From the NCBI RefSeq assembly GCF_000328525.1, contig NC_019964.1, positions 558,001 through 622,000 of the forward strand: 64,000 nt of DNA, in the 5' to 3' direction. This stretch comes from Halovivax ruber XH-70 (GTDB lineage: Archaea; Halobacteriota; Halobacteria; Halobacteriales; Natrialbaceae). The notes beneath the pieces were generated by a model. That model was given only the letters and a program-made list of their open reading frames with translations, was not told the origin of the DNA and searched no databases. Position 1 is the stretch's first letter; every line of letters starts with the position of its first letter. A program made the translations under genes and the position numbers. Shown here piece after piece: positions 7,189-15,634 of the stretch.

Positions 7189-8193
7189 TCAGGCTTTCCG
7201 ACCGAGTTCCGCCAGCAGGTGCGAGACGTGAATCCGATCGCTGGTTCCTTCCTGCATGTCGAACTCGATGTCTGCTACCAGGCGATGAAGTTCGGCGAGG
7301 CGCTCGCCCTGGTAGCGCTTGCGACCCTGTTCGAGGATCGCGTCGAGCACTTCCTGGCCGTCCAGCCCTTCGTCGACGAGGAGGTCGTCGAGCGTCTTCC
7401 GGGCGTCCGTGAACGCGCCGGCCTCGGCGTCGTCTAACATCCCGTCGATCTCGTCGTCGAGCCCGACCTCTCCGAGGACCTCGTAGGCCGCGCTCATCGT
7501 GATCTCGCCGGCGTCGACGGCGGTCGTCTGGGCCGCGAGGATCGCCTCGCGGAGGTTCCCGCCGGCGTAGCCGGCGACGAACTCCAGCCCGTCGGCGTCG
7601 TACTCGACGCCCTCGGCCTCGACGATCGGTTCGAGCACCGAGACGATCTCCTCGCTCGTCGGCGCCCGCATCGTCACGGGGAAACACCGCGAGCGGATCG
7701 GCGGGATCAGCTTCGTCGGCTGGCGTGTCGTGACGATGAAGCGAGTCGTCCGGTGATGTTGCTCCATGATCCGGCGCAGCGCCTGCTGGAAGTCCTCGCG
7801 GACGGCTTCGGCGTTGTCGAGCAAGAGCGTCTTGTGGTCGCCGGCGACGGGCGCGTAGCTCGCCGACTCCTTCAAGACGTGGTTGATCATATCCCGTTTG
7901 GACATGTCCGAGCGGCCGACGAGGAAACCCTCGAAGCGGGGATCGTTTTTGATCTCCGTCTTCGTCCGGCCGAAGAAGTCGGCGACGTTGATCTCGATCA
8001 GGTCCGAATCCGGGTTGTCGTGCGTTTCGCGGGCCAGCGCCCGGGCGGATGCGGTCTTGCCGCTTCCCGGCGGCCCCTGTAGAATCAGGTTCAGGGGTTC
8101 TTCGACGGTCTGACCCAGCGTTTCGCGAGCGTCGTCCTGCGGGAGCTCCGCGAGCGTGGGGGCGTACGCCTCGGTCCACAGCGGCGCGTCCAT
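7189..8193 (-). CDS. rfcC: Replication factor C small subunit 2 (clamp-loader AAA+ ATPase)
   Basis: The 334-residue protein has the RFC small-subunit layout: Walker A GPPGSGKT (40-47), sensor 1 RFIVTTRQPTKLIPPIRSRC (about 151-170) with the SRC arginine finger, and a C-terminal collar helix bundle. It helps load the PCNA sliding clamp at the replication fork. The Walker B segment reads LLLDNAE (123-129) instead of the usual L-DEA-D/E type, so one catalytic carboxylate is altered. This fits the second small subunit of haloarchaea, which works with RfcA and RfcB; neither of those genes is in the window. Length is normal. Confidence 0.9.
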   Translation of the reverse strand: MDAPLWTEAYAPTLAELPQDDARETLGQTVEEPLNLILQGPPGSGKTASARALARETHDNPDSDLIEINVADFFGRTKTEIKNDPRFEGFLVGRSDMSKRDMINHVLKESASYAPVAGDHKTLLLDNAEAVREDFQQALRRIMEQHHRTTRFIVTTRQPTKLIPPIRSRCFPVTMRAPTSEEIVSVLEPIVEAEGVEYDADGLEFVAGYAGGNLREAILAAQTTAVDAGEITMSAAYEVLGEVGLDDEIDGMLDDAEAGAFTDARKTLDDLLVDEGLDGQEVLDAILEQGRKRYQGERLAELHRLVADIEFDMQEGTSDRIHVSHLLAELGRKA

Positions 8194-8292
8194 CGATGCG
8201 GGCTAGGGGAAGCCACCGTAAGAATCGGTCGGTTGGCGTCGCGTTCGGACCGCGATCGAGTGCTACCTCGGCGGTGAGCCAGGTCGACGAAC

Positions 8293-9378
8293 TCAGTCCG
8301 TCTCGGCCTCCGGGACCTGTACCGTTGCCCGAACCGGATTGTCGCCGAGTTCGTACGGGGCCGGTTCCGCACCCGCGGCGGGGTCGTCGCGGTAGACGAT
8401 CGCCGTCAGGTTCGAACCGGGTGTGACGTTGCCGACGTCGAGCTCGACGTCCGCGTGGACGCCTGGCGAGAGACGATCGCTGGTCGCCAGCCGCGTGCCG
8501 TTGTCGTCCTCGACGGCGACGTAGCCGCCCTCGGGGACGCCCGCCTCGACGACCAGTTCCGACGTCGAGACGTTCTCGACGGTGACGTGGGCCGGTCCGT
8601 CGTACTCGACGTCGATTTCGTCTAGCGTCCCGTTTCGTTCGGTGTAGACGCCGTAGGTGTGCGAGCCATTGCCGATGTCGGCCAGACCGACCTCGTAGGT
8701 GACCTCGCGCGTCTCGTCCGCAGCGAGTGAGAACACCTTTCGCTCGTAGAGATCGCCGTCGACGCGGAACTCGGCGTGCTGGCGGAGTTCGTTCGCCGTC
8801 GGATTACGGATCTCCGCGACGAACTCGACCGGTTCGCTGGTCCGGCCCTCCGACGGACCCGACAGTGACGTGACGACGAACGAGCGTTCGACGTCGTCGG
8901 GGCGCTCGACGGCCGTCACCGACGCCGTCTCGGAGACGGGATAGCCGTCGACGACGTAGGGGCGGTCACTCTCACCGTCCTCGTCTCGCGGGTCGAACTC
9001 GCCGTCGTCGCTACTGTCTATGTGCGCGGTTGCCGTCAGGCTCCCATAGAGAGAGCCGTCTGCCTCCGCAGTCGCCTCGACGGAGACGTTGTCGTGACTC
9101 CCCTCTGAGAGGTGCTCCGACACGCCCACGACGGTTCCCGATTCGTCGGTCACGACGACGAACCCACCCTCAGAGAGTGAGACGGACGAGACGACGACCG
9201 ACTGGCCGTCGGATTCTTGCGAGTCGAACGTGAGTGAGGCTTCGGGCTCCTGCGCGACCTCGGCGCCGAAGAGTTCGGGAGCCTGTCCGACCACCAGCCC
9301 GGCCCCCACCACGATGGCGATGGCGATCAACACGGCGACAACCAGTTTGAGACGACCGAGCGAGGTGGACGGAGACAT
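8293..9378 (-). CDS. Membrane-anchored surface protein with two DUF7282-like domains
   Basis: The 361-residue product has one N-terminal hydrophobic segment (about 10-33) and no lipobox or Arg-Arg motif, so it is probably anchored by that helix with the rest outside. Residues about 45-150 and 265-360 repeat a beta-domain with the pattern GGFVVVTDE..VVGVSEHLSEG and GGYVAVEDD..LATSDRLSPG, which I recall as DUF7282. A CARDB-like domain lies between (EFVAEIRNPTANELRQHAEF). The composition is strongly acidic with several N-x-S/T sites. No enzyme signature is seen. It is divergent from RNase Z. Confidence 0.75.
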   Translation of the reverse strand: MSPSTSLGRLKLVVAVLIAIAIVVGAGLVVGQAPELFGAEVAQEPEASLTFDSQESDGQSVVVSSVSLSEGGFVVVTDESGTVVGVSEHLSEGSHDNVSVEATAEADGSLYGSLTATAHIDSSDDGEFDPRDEDGESDRPYVVDGYPVSETASVTAVERPDDVERSFVVTSLSGPSEGRTSEPVEFVAEIRNPTANELRQHAEFRVDGDLYERKVFSLAADETREVTYEVGLADIGNGSHTYGVYTERNGTLDEIDVEYDGPAHVTVENVSTSELVVEAGVPEGGYVAVEDDNGTRLATSDRLSPGVHADVELDVGNVTPGSNLTAIVYRDDPAAGAEPAPYELGDNPVRATVQVPEAETD

Positions 9379-9547
9379 GTAGTGGTGTCGTACGGATTCC
9401 TACGTGCTGGACGTACTTTACTCATGCTTCGTCCCGAATTTCGATAGCTGTTTCCATCGTGGACGAATGGGGCGAAATCGACGGGCTGTGCCAAACGACG
9501 GGGCGGTTTCGAAGGGGGTTTAGGCGCCTGTATCCGACCACGTACTG

Positions 9548-10483
9548 ATGTCGTTACGCGTGACGTTCCTCGGGACCAGCGGGGCGATACCGACGGTCGC
9601 CCGCAATCCGTGTTCGATCTTCGTCGCCCGGGAAGGGGATTCGCTGCTCTTCGACGCCGGCGAGGGAACCCAGCGCCAACTCATGCGCTATGGGACCGGC
9701 TTCGACATTTCCGAGCTGTTCGTCACGCACGTTCACGGCGATCACGTCCTCGGGATCCCGGGTCTCTTGCAGACGATGGACTTCAACGACCGCGAGCGGA
9801 AACTCCGGATTCACGTGCCACGAGGGACGCGCCGCCAGGTACGCGAACTGGCGTTTTCACTCGATGCGCACATCTCGTTTCCCGTCGAGATCGCGGACGT
9901 CGACGACGGCGACGTCGTCTCCCGCGGCGACGAGTACGAGGTCCGTGCCTTTCGGACGGATCACGACACCCGGTCGGTCGGCTACGCACTGGTCGAAGAC
10001 GAGCGCAAGGGCCGATTCGACCGCGAGCGCGCGGAGGAACTCGGCGTGCCGGTCGGCCCGAAGTTCTCGCAGCTCCACGAGGGCGAGCCGGTCGAGCTCG
10101 ACGACGGGACCGTGGTCAGACCGGAACAGGTCGTCGGCGAGCCGCGACCAGGGCGCAGTCTCGTCTACACCGGTGACACCCGCCCGACGGCGCGGACGGT
10201 CGAGATCGCCGACGAGCCGGACCTGCTGATCCACGACGCGACCTTCGCCGACGACCGCGCCGAGCGGGCCGCCGACACCGCCCACTCGACGGCCCGGCAG
10301 GCCGCCGAGATCGCCAACCGGGCCAGTGCGAAACGGCTGGCGCTGGTCCACCTCTCCTCGCGATACGCCGGCGATCCCGCCGCCCACCTCGCGGAGGCCC
10401 GCGAGACGTTCTCGGGCGACGCCGACGACGTCTCCCTGCCCGACGACGGGACCGAGATCGAGATTCCGTACCCGGACGCCTGA
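9548..10483 (+). CDS. rnz: Ribonuclease Z (tRNA 3'-processing endonuclease)
   Basis: The 311-residue metallo-beta-lactamase protein starts MSLRVTFLGTSGAIPT and carries the zinc ligands THVHGDH (60-66), later VYTGDTRPT and a C-terminal LALVHLSSRY. This is the short form (ElaC type). It cuts precursor tRNA just after the discriminator base in the cytoplasm; the tRNA-Gly in this window lacks an encoded CCA, so it would need this enzyme. A TTTAGG-like element about 28 nt upstream may be the promoter. The DUF460 gene follows on the same strand after 90 nt. Confidence 0.94.
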   Translation: MSLRVTFLGTSGAIPTVARNPCSIFVAREGDSLLFDAGEGTQRQLMRYGTGFDISELFVTHVHGDHVLGIPGLLQTMDFNDRERKLRIHVPRGTRRQVRELAFSLDAHISFPVEIADVDDGDVVSRGDEYEVRAFRTDHDTRSVGYALVEDERKGRFDRERAEELGVPVGPKFSQLHEGEPVELDDGTVVRPEQVVGEPRPGRSLVYTGDTRPTARTVEIADEPDLLIHDATFADDRAERAADTAHSTARQAAEIANRASAKRLALVHLSSRYAGDPAAHLAEARETFSGDADDVSLPDDGTEIEIPYPDA

Positions 10484-10543
10484 ACGGGTCACCCAGACAC
10501 GGACTGTCAGTTGCTCCCGGCAGATTTCCGCACCCGCGTCGGA

Positions 10544-10550
10544 TTTATAC
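10544..10550 (+). promoter_or_regulatory. TATA box deciding the GTG start of the DUF460 gene
   Basis: TTTATAC is centred about 27 nt before the GTG at 10574. That spacing predicts a leaderless transcript starting at the GTG, which rules out the upstream ATG at 10511 that would place the TATA box inside the coding region. Confidence 0.65.
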
Positions 10551-10573
10551 GCGGTCCGGCCCTACCATCGGAT

Positions 10574-12547
10574 GTGCACACGCGAACGAGTGCGCTCGAT
10601 TCGGTCGTCTTCGGCGTCGACGTCCACCAGGGGGACGTCCGGGGTGACGCCTCCTACGCGCTCGTGGTGCTGACCGACGACGGCGTCGAGCGAGACGTGG
10701 TCTCACATCGGAAGCTACGGCGACTCATCGCCGGTCGGGAACCGGCGATCGTGGCTACCGACAACATGTACGAACTCGCCGCGGACAAGGACGCCCTCAT
10801 CCACTTTCTGGGCTCGCTCCCGGCGGAGACCAGGCTCGTCCAGGTGACCGGCGACGAGCGCCCGGAGCCCCTCTCCCGGGTCGCCAGCCGCCACGGGATT
10901 CCGTACGGGTCCGATCCAATGCAGGAAGCCGAGGCCGCGGCCAGGCTCGCCGCGCACAACGTCGGCCAGGAGGTCTCCGCCTTTACGGACACGACCGAGG
11001 TGAAGGTCTCACGCGGGCGTTCGACCGGCAGCGGCGGCTGGAGCGAGGACCGCTATACGCGACGGATTCACGGCTCCGTCAAGAAGCGCGCTCGCGAGGT
11101 CGAATCCGAACTCGACGAGGCGAACATCGACTACGAGCGCGAGGTCCGCGAGGCCTACGGCGGCTTCGCCAACGCCGTCTTCACCGTCCAGGCCCGACCC
11201 GAGGACATTCCCGTCTCGGCGGCGCGTTCGGGCGACGTTCGCGTCGAGATCGAGCGTGAGCGCCGCGACGGCATCGAGTTCCGCCCGCTCGCCAAACGCC
11301 TAGAGTACGTCGTGGTGGGGATCGATCCCGGGACGACGACCGCGGTCGCCGTCGTCTCGCTCGACGGGCAGGTCCACGACGTCTGGAGTTCGCGAACGAG
11401 CGACACCGCCGACGTGATCGAGTGGATCGTCGAGCGCGGCCGGCCGGTCGTCGTCGCCGCAGACGTGACGCCGATCCCCGAGACGGTCGAGTCGTTCCGG
11501 CGGAGCTTCGACGCCGCCGCCTGGACGCCCGAACGCGATCTGGCGATCGACGAGAAGCAACACCGCACTCGCGAGCACCCCTACGACGACGATCACCAGC
11601 GCGACGCCCTGGCAGCCGCCCTCTTCGCCGCCGACGCCCACGAAGATCAGTTCGAGCGGATCGCCGCGAAGGTGCCACCGGGCGTCGATCGAGGCGTCGT
11701 CATCGACCGTGTCGTCGCCGGCGAGGAGTCCGTCGAGGCGGTCCTGGCGGACCTTCAGGACGACGCCGAACCCGAAGAGCCTGACGAGACCCACGAGCCG
11801 CGAGAACTCACGCCCGAGGAAAAACGGATCCGCCAGCTCGAAAACCAGGTCGATCGCCTCCAGGACCACGTCGCGGAGCTCGAAGGACAGGTAGCCGAGC
11901 GCGACGAACGCATCGACTCGCTCGAAGCCGACCTCGAGACGGCACGGAGCGAAGCCCGCAGAGAGGTCCGGACCGATCGCGAGGTCACCCGGCTGAAGCG
12001 GCGGGCGAATCAGCTCGAACGTGAGCGTGACGACGCCCGCGAAGAGGCCGCGGCGCTCGAAGACAAGGTCGATCGGATGAAGGCGCTCTGGAAACTCGAT
12101 CACTCGAACTTCGCCGACGTCTCGGCGAAGAAGGCGGGGCTGGTCCCCGTCAAAGTGATCGAGAAATTCACTCGGGACGCGATCCGCGAGGCCGACGAAG
12201 CCTACGGACTGGCCCCCGACGACGTCGTCTTCCTCCGAGACGCGAGTGGCGCCGGTCGATCCACAGCGACCGCACTCGCCGAGTACGACCCGCGCGTCGT
12301 CTTGCGAGCCAAGGGCGGCCTCTCCGAGGTCGCCGATCGCATCCTCTTCGACGCCGAGATTCCGGTCGCCCCCGCGGACGACGTCGCCATGCAGGAAGTC
12401 GACGAACTCGCCGTCGCCCGCGAAGACGACGTCGAAGCGGCTATCGATGACTGGCGCACCAGAGCGCGTGAACGAAAGCGCGAACGCAAGGCGTCTATGG
12501 TCGATCGCGTCATCAGCGAGCATCGCGCGGGCGACAACGAGGCGTGA
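10574..12547 (+). CDS. DUF460 family protein (RNase H-like domain plus coiled coil)
   Basis: The 657-residue protein has an N-terminal domain with VVFGVDVHQGD, an RNase H-fold segment VVVGIDPGTTTAVAVVSLDG (about 244-263) with a DDDHQRDALAAALFAAD stretch downstream, a long charged coiled coil (about 415-510) and a C-terminal domain rich in Val/Asp. This is the archaeal DUF460 layout, predicted to act on nucleic acid, but I know of no established function. The GTG start is supported by the TATA spacing. It lies 90 nt after RNase Z on the same strand, so an RNA-processing link is possible but unproven. Confidence 0.85.
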   Translation: MHTRTSALDSVVFGVDVHQGDVRGDASYALVVLTDDGVERDVVSHRKLRRLIAGREPAIVATDNMYELAADKDALIHFLGSLPAETRLVQVTGDERPEPLSRVASRHGIPYGSDPMQEAEAAARLAAHNVGQEVSAFTDTTEVKVSRGRSTGSGGWSEDRYTRRIHGSVKKRAREVESELDEANIDYEREVREAYGGFANAVFTVQARPEDIPVSAARSGDVRVEIERERRDGIEFRPLAKRLEYVVVGIDPGTTTAVAVVSLDGQVHDVWSSRTSDTADVIEWIVERGRPVVVAADVTPIPETVESFRRSFDAAAWTPERDLAIDEKQHRTREHPYDDDHQRDALAAALFAADAHEDQFERIAAKVPPGVDRGVVIDRVVAGEESVEAVLADLQDDAEPEEPDETHEPRELTPEEKRIRQLENQVDRLQDHVAELEGQVAERDERIDSLEADLETARSEARREVRTDREVTRLKRRANQLERERDDAREEAAALEDKVDRMKALWKLDHSNFADVSAKKAGLVPVKVIEKFTRDAIREADEAYGLAPDDVVFLRDASGAGRSTATALAEYDPRVVLRAKGGLSEVADRILFDAEIPVAPADDVAMQEVDELAVAREDDVEAAIDDWRTRARERKRERKASMVDRVISEHRAGDNEA

Positions 12548-12593
12548 GCGACGCGAGCTCGCCGACCGAACGGCCGCGGTTCGCAAAACCGGT

Positions 12594-12773
12594 TTAGAAC
12601 ATTCCGAACGACTGCATCACGGAGGTGATGAGTCCCTTCGCGATCAGCGCGATGCCGACGAGTACCAGTGCGAGGCCCACCGCCACTTGCCAGTAGTACA
12701 GGCCGATGAAACCGAGACCAGCGAGTAGCAGCACGATTCCGGCCAGTCCGCTCATTCCGAGCTTATCGATCAT
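12594..12773 (-). CDS. Small two-helix membrane protein (DUF7470-like)
   Basis: The 59-residue product, [19 protein letters not shown] onward, consists of two adjacent hydrophobic helices rich in Gly/Leu/Val, with a Lys near the end of the second and a short C-terminal tail. I associate this pattern with the haloarchaeal DUF7470 family from memory. It is an integral membrane protein of unknown role. The open frame extends 28 codons upstream but those residues are basic and atypical. An AATAAAG element about 25 nt before the ATG fits a leaderless promoter. It is divergent from aIF1A. Confidence 0.7.
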   Translation of the reverse strand: MIDKLGMSGLAGIVLLLAGLGFIGLYYWQVAVGLALVLVGIALIAKGLITSVMQSFGMF

Positions 12774-12907
12774 ACGCCGAGTGGCCGGGCCTGACGAATA
12801 AAGACGCTGATTCGATTCCGATCGGCAACGGCCCGGGCACAGAAAGGCGCCCACCACGCTCGGAACAACCGTTAACAGTTAAACGCCTCCGACACGAACC
12901 GCTGCCC

Positions 12908-13195
12908 ATGAGTGACGAGGAGGGCGGTCGGAAGAACCTCCGAATGCCTGACGACGACGAGGTGTTCGCGACCGTCACGGACATGCTGGGGGCGAACCGG
13001 GTCAAAGTGCGCTGTGCCGACGGAACGGAACGAACGGCCCGCATTCCGGGCAAGATGCAAAAGCGCATCTGGATCCGCGAGGACGACGTCGTCCTCGTCT
13101 CGCCGTGGGACTGGCAGGACGAGAAGGCCGACATCACCTGGCGCTACGAGAAGGCCGACGCCGATCAACTCCGGCGCGAGGGCCATATTCAGTAA
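12908..13195 (+). CDS. eif1A: Translation initiation factor aIF-1A
   Basis: The 95-residue S1/OB-fold protein reads [20 protein letters not shown], then [23 protein letters not shown] and [19 protein letters not shown], all diagnostic for archaeal eIF1A. It occupies the A site of the small ribosomal subunit during start-codon selection. Length and sequence are canonical. A TTAAAC element about 30 nt upstream fits a leaderless promoter. A T-rich tract directly follows the gene. Confidence 0.97.
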   Translation: MSDEEGGRKNLRMPDDDEVFATVTDMLGANRVKVRCADGTERTARIPGKMQKRIWIREDDVVLVSPWDWQDEKADITWRYEKADADQLRREGHIQ

Positions 13196-13202
13196 CCCGA
13201 AC

Positions 13203-13207
13203 TTTTT
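13203..13207 (+). terminator. T-run after aIF-1A
   Basis: TTTTT followed by CTC lies 8 nt beyond the aIF-1A stop, a plausible U-rich termination signal. The hairpin cluster starts 10 nt further on. Confidence 0.5.
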
Positions 13208-13217
13208 CTCTGTCGTT

Positions 13218-13409
13218 CGAGAGAGCGGAGCTCTCTCGTGATGACGAAAGGCGCAAAGCGCCTTTCGAACCACGGGCGCGGCGTAGCCGCGCTCTCGGAA
13301 AAATCCTCAAAAGAGCCGGAGGCTCTTTTGGACCTCGCGGAAGCGAAGCTTCCGCTTAGCTTCGATGAAAAGCACTCCTCCCTCCCCGCCAGCCGCGCTT
13401 CGCGCGGCT
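13218..13409. repeat. Cluster of six perfect inverted repeats with 3-nt loops
   Basis: Six unrelated hairpins stand in 192 nt: 13218-13238 (9-bp stem, loop GGA), 13245-13267 (10 bp, AAA), 13276-13292 (7 bp, extendable to 9, GTA), 13308-13330 (10 bp, GGA), 13337-13355 (8 bp, GAA) and 13391-13409 (8 bp, TTC, that is GAA on the other strand). Stems differ in sequence but loop size is always three. Five of the six have a G-N-A loop on one strand, the type known to make very stable DNA mini-hairpins; one contains exactly GCGAAGC. The region from 13196 to 13696 has no recognisable gene. A looser 8-bp inverted repeat (13464-13471 with 13488-13495) follows. Confidence 0.85.
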
Positions 13410-13696
13410 TCTCGGTCGGTCGTCGGCCCGCTCGCTCGGCTCACGGCCCTGCCGTTCGCCGTCCGTGGTTCTCGGCCTTCGACCTCCGAACCACGCTTCG
13501 CTCGCGGTGAGGATCACATGGCGCGTCAACCGGGCGCATCCGAATTCGCCGGTCCCATCAGTCATCGCTGGTTACCCGGGATTCGCCGCACTGGCGTCGG
13601 AGCGGCCTAAAACATCGATTCTGACAGAAAACCAGCACAGAATATATGTAGAACATGATCAATAGTCACGGTTGTGAGTCACGCGTGAGTGGTAAT

Positions 13697-15256
13697 ATGA
13701 GCGACAACGGGGGTGAATCGTTTCCGGACGAACTCTCCGACTCGGTCGGAGGTGAAGAGATCGAGTTCTACGGCGGTCGTGGGATGAGCGCGGTGCCGAT
13801 CCTCTTCTTCATCGTGTGGGCGATCTTCCAGACCGCATTCTTACGGATCTCGAGCGAGCGTGGGCTCGTCCTCGGGATTCTCATCGGGCTGATCGCCGGG
13901 ATGTTCTTCGTGAAAGGCTCCTGGCGCGGCTACGCGAGCACGATCTTCGAAGGGATGACCCAGCCGGTCGCGGTGACGGCGATCGTCGCCTGGGTCTGGG
14001 CGGGCATGTTCGCGGAGACGCTACAGGCAGGTCAGTTCGTGGGCGGCCTGCTCTGGTTCGCCGAGGCGGCCGGTGTGACGGGCACGCTCGTGCCCGCGAT
14101 CACGTTCGTCCTTGCGGCGCTGCTCGCGACCGGTATCGGCACCGGCTACGGGACGACGATCGCGTTCGTCTCGCTGTTCTTCCCGGCGGGCCTCGTCCTC
14201 GGGGCGAACCCCGTCCTGCTGTTCGGCGCCATCCTCTCGGGGGCCATCTTCGGCGACAATCTGGCACCGGTCAGCGACACGACCATCGTCAGCGCCGTCA
14301 CGCAGGATTCGGACATCGGCGGCGTCGTCGCCTCGCGGTTCAAGTACGCGATCGTCGCTGCGATCGTCGCGTTCATCGGGTACGTGGTCGCGGGGTCGAT
14401 GATGAGCGGTGCGGACATCGCCGGAAACGCGGAGACGATTCTGGGAGATGCGACGAACGCGGTCGGGCTGGTCCACCTGCTCTCGATGGGGGTGGTGATC
14501 GTCACCGCGGTCGTGGGTCGCCACATCGTCGAGGCGATCTCCTGGGGGATCGTCGTCGCCGTCGTCGCGAACCTGACCCTCGGACTCGCGTCCGCAGGTA
14601 CGATGCTCACCTTCGAGGCGCCCGACAATGCGCCCGGAGCCGAGCTCCTGGAACCACTCCCGATCGTCGAGACATTCGACCCCCAGCTGGACAGGAGCGC
14701 CGAGGTGACCGGCAGCCTCGTCGAGGGCGCGGCCGGCTTCTTCACGCTCTCGATCCTCGTCCTGTTCATCATCGCGGCGGCCCAGATCATGATCCGCGGC
14801 GGGGCGTTCCAGGCGGTCCTCGACTGGTCGCTCGACAGTCTGGCGACGAACGTGCGCAACGCGGAGCTGACGATGGTCGGCTCGGCGGCGCTCATCAACG
14901 CGACGATCACGATCAACACCGCCGCCGAGGTCGCCATCGGGCCGTACATCTCCAAAGTCGGCGAGCGGTTCAACATCAACGGCTACCGCCGGGCGAATAT
15001 CTTGGACGCACAAACGTCCGCGCTCGGCTACATCTTCCCGTGGTCCGGCGGCGTCCTCGTCGGCTTCACGACGATGCAGGAGTTACCCGCCGACTTCGAT
15101 TTCTTCACCGACGCGATGGTCATCAATCCGATCGACGTCGTCCCCTACGTCTTCCACGGCTGGCTGCTCGTGGCGGTGTTCGTCCTCGCGGCGATCACCG
15201 GCTTCGGTCGTGAGTACACTATCGACCGCGAGTCCACGGAGGTGTCGCGCGTATGA
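13697..15256 (+). CDS. Na+/H+ antiporter, NhaC family
   Basis: The 519-residue protein has about 11-12 hydrophobic helices and NhaC-type motifs: LLATGIGTGYGTTIAFVS, SGAIFGDNLAPVSDTT and ALGYIFPWSGG. It exchanges sodium for protons (or acts on a related organic ion pair) across the cytoplasmic membrane, a key function in high salt. The ATG at 13697 (MSDNGGESFPDEL) gives an acidic cytoplasmic N-terminus; an ATG 14 codons upstream at 13655 lies too close to a TATATG element. It overlaps the next gene by 4 nt (ATGA), implying translational coupling. Confidence 0.9.
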   Translation: MSDNGGESFPDELSDSVGGEEIEFYGGRGMSAVPILFFIVWAIFQTAFLRISSERGLVLGILIGLIAGMFFVKGSWRGYASTIFEGMTQPVAVTAIVAWVWAGMFAETLQAGQFVGGLLWFAEAAGVTGTLVPAITFVLAALLATGIGTGYGTTIAFVSLFFPAGLVLGANPVLLFGAILSGAIFGDNLAPVSDTTIVSAVTQDSDIGGVVASRFKYAIVAAIVAFIGYVVAGSMMSGADIAGNAETILGDATNAVGLVHLLSMGVVIVTAVVGRHIVEAISWGIVVAVVANLTLGLASAGTMLTFEAPDNAPGAELLEPLPIVETFDPQLDRSAEVTGSLVEGAAGFFTLSILVLFIIAAAQIMIRGGAFQAVLDWSLDSLATNVRNAELTMVGSAALINATITINTAAEVAIGPYISKVGERFNINGYRRANILDAQTSALGYIFPWSGGVLVGFTTMQELPADFDFFTDAMVINPIDVVPYVFHGWLLVAVFVLAAITGFGREYTIDRESTEVSRV

Positions 15257-15612
15257 GCTTCCTCGAAAAGTACCTCGCCGGATGGACGTTCCGGACGTCG
15301 ACGCCGTCGCTCACGGTGGGCTCGGAGGTAAACGTCTTCGTCCATCGCTACGACGAGCACGCCGGCGATGGCGATGGCTCGACCGCGGATACAGCCACGG
15401 CGACGGGAGCCGAGAACGACACGGAGACGCCCACCGAATCCACGGGCATGGGCGTCGCGGACATCGGCGACACCCGTCTCTACGTCGAGGGCGTCGGGCC
15501 GGAGCACGTCGACGTGCAGATTCGGGTGCGAATCACCGAATTCGACGAGTCGACCGCGACCGGCCGCGGCGAATTCGTCCAGGTCGTCGGCGAGAGTTCC
15601 TACGCCGGGTGA
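15253..15612 (+). CDS. Small acidic protein coupled to NhaC, possible TRAM-like fold (DUF7513-like)
   Basis: The 119-residue protein starts MSFLEKYLAGWTFRT and ends in a beta-rich stretch (DTRLYVEGVGPEHVDVQIRV, then ITEFDESTATGRGEF) that resembles TRAM/OB-type RNA-binding folds. I associate it with haloarchaeal DUF7513 from memory. A Thr/Asp-rich low-complexity insert (about 40-70) divides it. No membrane segment is present. Its start overlaps the end of the NhaC gene by 4 nt, so the two are probably co-translated, though a functional link is unknown. Confidence 0.65.
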   Translation: MSFLEKYLAGWTFRTSTPSLTVGSEVNVFVHRYDEHAGDGDGSTADTATATGAENDTETPTESTGMGVADIGDTRLYVEGVGPEHVDVQIRVRITEFDESTATGRGEFVQVVGESSYAG

Positions 15613-15634
15613 TCTGACGACGGATTCAGTTCGA

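Noticed and set aside
13238-13510. Open frames across the hairpin cluster
   Set aside because: Frames stay open because of GC-rich palindromes; the peptides are Arg/Ser/Ala-rich without a fold, and no start has a promoter or coupling.
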